Below are positions 63,621 to 64,000 of a stretch of 64,000 bases of DNA, piece by piece (position 1 is the stretch's first letter; the number at the start of each line of letters is the position of its first letter). A program made the position numbers and the translations under genes. This DNA comes from Flavobacterium phragmitis (GTDB lineage: Bacteria; Bacteroidota; Bacteroidia; Flavobacteriales; Flavobacteriaceae): NCBI RefSeq assembly GCF_900112575.1, contig NZ_FOMH01000017.1, positions 52,877-116,876 of the forward strand. The letters run 5' to 3'. The notes below the pieces were generated by a model, which saw only the letters and a program-made list of their open reading frames with translations, made no database searches and was not told the origin of the DNA.

Positions 63621-64000
63621 ATGGAACAGAAAATACATCAGGGAAGAAACGTAAAACGTTTTAGAGAAATGCTTAACATCAAGCAGGAAGCTTTGGCTTA
63701 TGATCTGGGCGAAGACTGGACGCAAAAGAAAATTTCGATATTGGAACAAAAAGATGTAATTGAAGAAAACCTGCTAAAACAAATTTCTGCTGTATTAAAA
63801 ATTCCTGTTGAGGCTTTTCAGAATTTTGATGAGGAACAGGCTGTGAATGTTATTGCAAATACGTATTCATTCCAAGATTTTAAAGATAACGCTGTCGCTT
63901 CTGGATTTAGCTACCAACCTACTTTCAATCCTGTTGACAAGATTGTTCAATTATATGATGAAAAAATCGCTTTGTATGAAAGGATGTTGAAGGAGAAAGA
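63621..64000 (+). CDS. XRE-type helix-turn-helix regulator (runs off the window)
   Basis: The first 126 codons of a regulator. Residues about 6-65 form a helix-turn-helix of the XRE/Cro type (GRNVKRFREMLNIKQEALAYDLGEDWTQKKISILEQKDVIEENLLKQIS). The recognition helix sits around DWTQKKISILE. The next part (EAFQNFDEEQAVNVIANTYSFQDF) is followed by a likely coiled-coil or dimerisation stretch near VDKIVQLYDEKIALYERML that is cut by the window end. Two TATCTTTG (TAnnTTTG) elements lie upstream at about 63550 and 63586. The regulator is transcribed away from the unrecognised gene at 62879. Confidence 0.85.
   Translation, partial: MEQKIHQGRNVKRFREMLNIKQEALAYDLGEDWTQKKISILEQKDVIEENLLKQISAVLKIPVEAFQNFDEEQAVNVIANTYSFQDFKDNAVASGFSYQPTFNPVDKIVQLYDEKIALYERMLKEK

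Overview
The window is AT-rich chromosomal DNA from a member of the Bacteroidota, most likely a Flavobacterium or close relative. The evidence is a SusC/SusD pair with an ECF sigma factor and FecR anti-sigma factor, a giant secreted protein with a type IX (Por) secretion tail, Bacteroidota-type promoter elements (TAnnTTTG), TlpA-like DUF4369/thioredoxin lipoproteins, and few Shine-Dalgarno sequences. I see no rRNA, tRNA, CRISPR array, prophage or insertion sequence.

Layout. 1-6.4 kb: the 3' part of a CheR/PAS/kinase signalling protein, then a stress block (large catalase KatE with a DJ-1-like tail, a DUF892 ferritin-like protein, a 46-residue basic peptide and an acidic Asp/Glu/Asn protein). 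6.4-12.4 kb: a degenerate receiver protein, two small or membrane proteins, the two-gene bacterial NHEJ system (LigD and Ku, convergent), and a CinA-C/PncC amidohydrolase. 12.6-16.4 kb: a leftward cluster encoding an Lrp/AsnC regulator, an SBF-type transporter and the folate-independent methionine synthase pair MesD-MesX. A nitroreductase is divergent from it, and Lrp-like boxes lie in front of both mesX and the lrp gene. 17-21 kb: a serine hydrolase lipoprotein, a short-chain dehydrogenase, a DUF2147 protein and an AraC-type regulator.

21-33 kb: a leftward nutrient-acquisition locus made of ECF sigma, FecR, SusC with an STN signalling domain, SusD, two TlpA-like thioredoxins and a two-domain M16 metallopeptidase. 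It has no glycosidase, so the substrate may be a peptide or another non-glycan. 33.8-37.2 kb: a dehydrogenase, a small lipoprotein and a GAF hybrid histidine kinase. 37.3-52.2 kb: a TPR/HTH membrane regulator, a beta-barrel protein and a 4002-residue type IX secreted protein. The giant protein has four beta-helix modules and ten tandem MBG domains whose first copies show an exact 924-bp higher-order period.

53-58.7 kb: a rightward detoxification/stress cluster (chloroperoxidase-like hydrolase, YcaC-type isochorismatase hydrolase, amidohydrolase with a Cys/His-rich tail, DoxX, Dps, DUF1275) ending in a decayed ring-cleaving dioxygenase. Its first two genes share an upstream inverted repeat. 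58.8-64 kb: aconitase, an outer-membrane barrel, an unrecognised protein and the start of an XRE-type regulator that runs off the window.

The least ordinary signals are the Lrp-box/mesXD arrangement, a recurrent promoter-like element of unknown sigma specificity before stress and signalling genes, the shared palindrome in the detoxification cluster, the segmentally duplicated MBG ladder, and three signalling proteins that have each lost a phosphoacceptor residue. All motif matches were found by eye and none was tested statistically.
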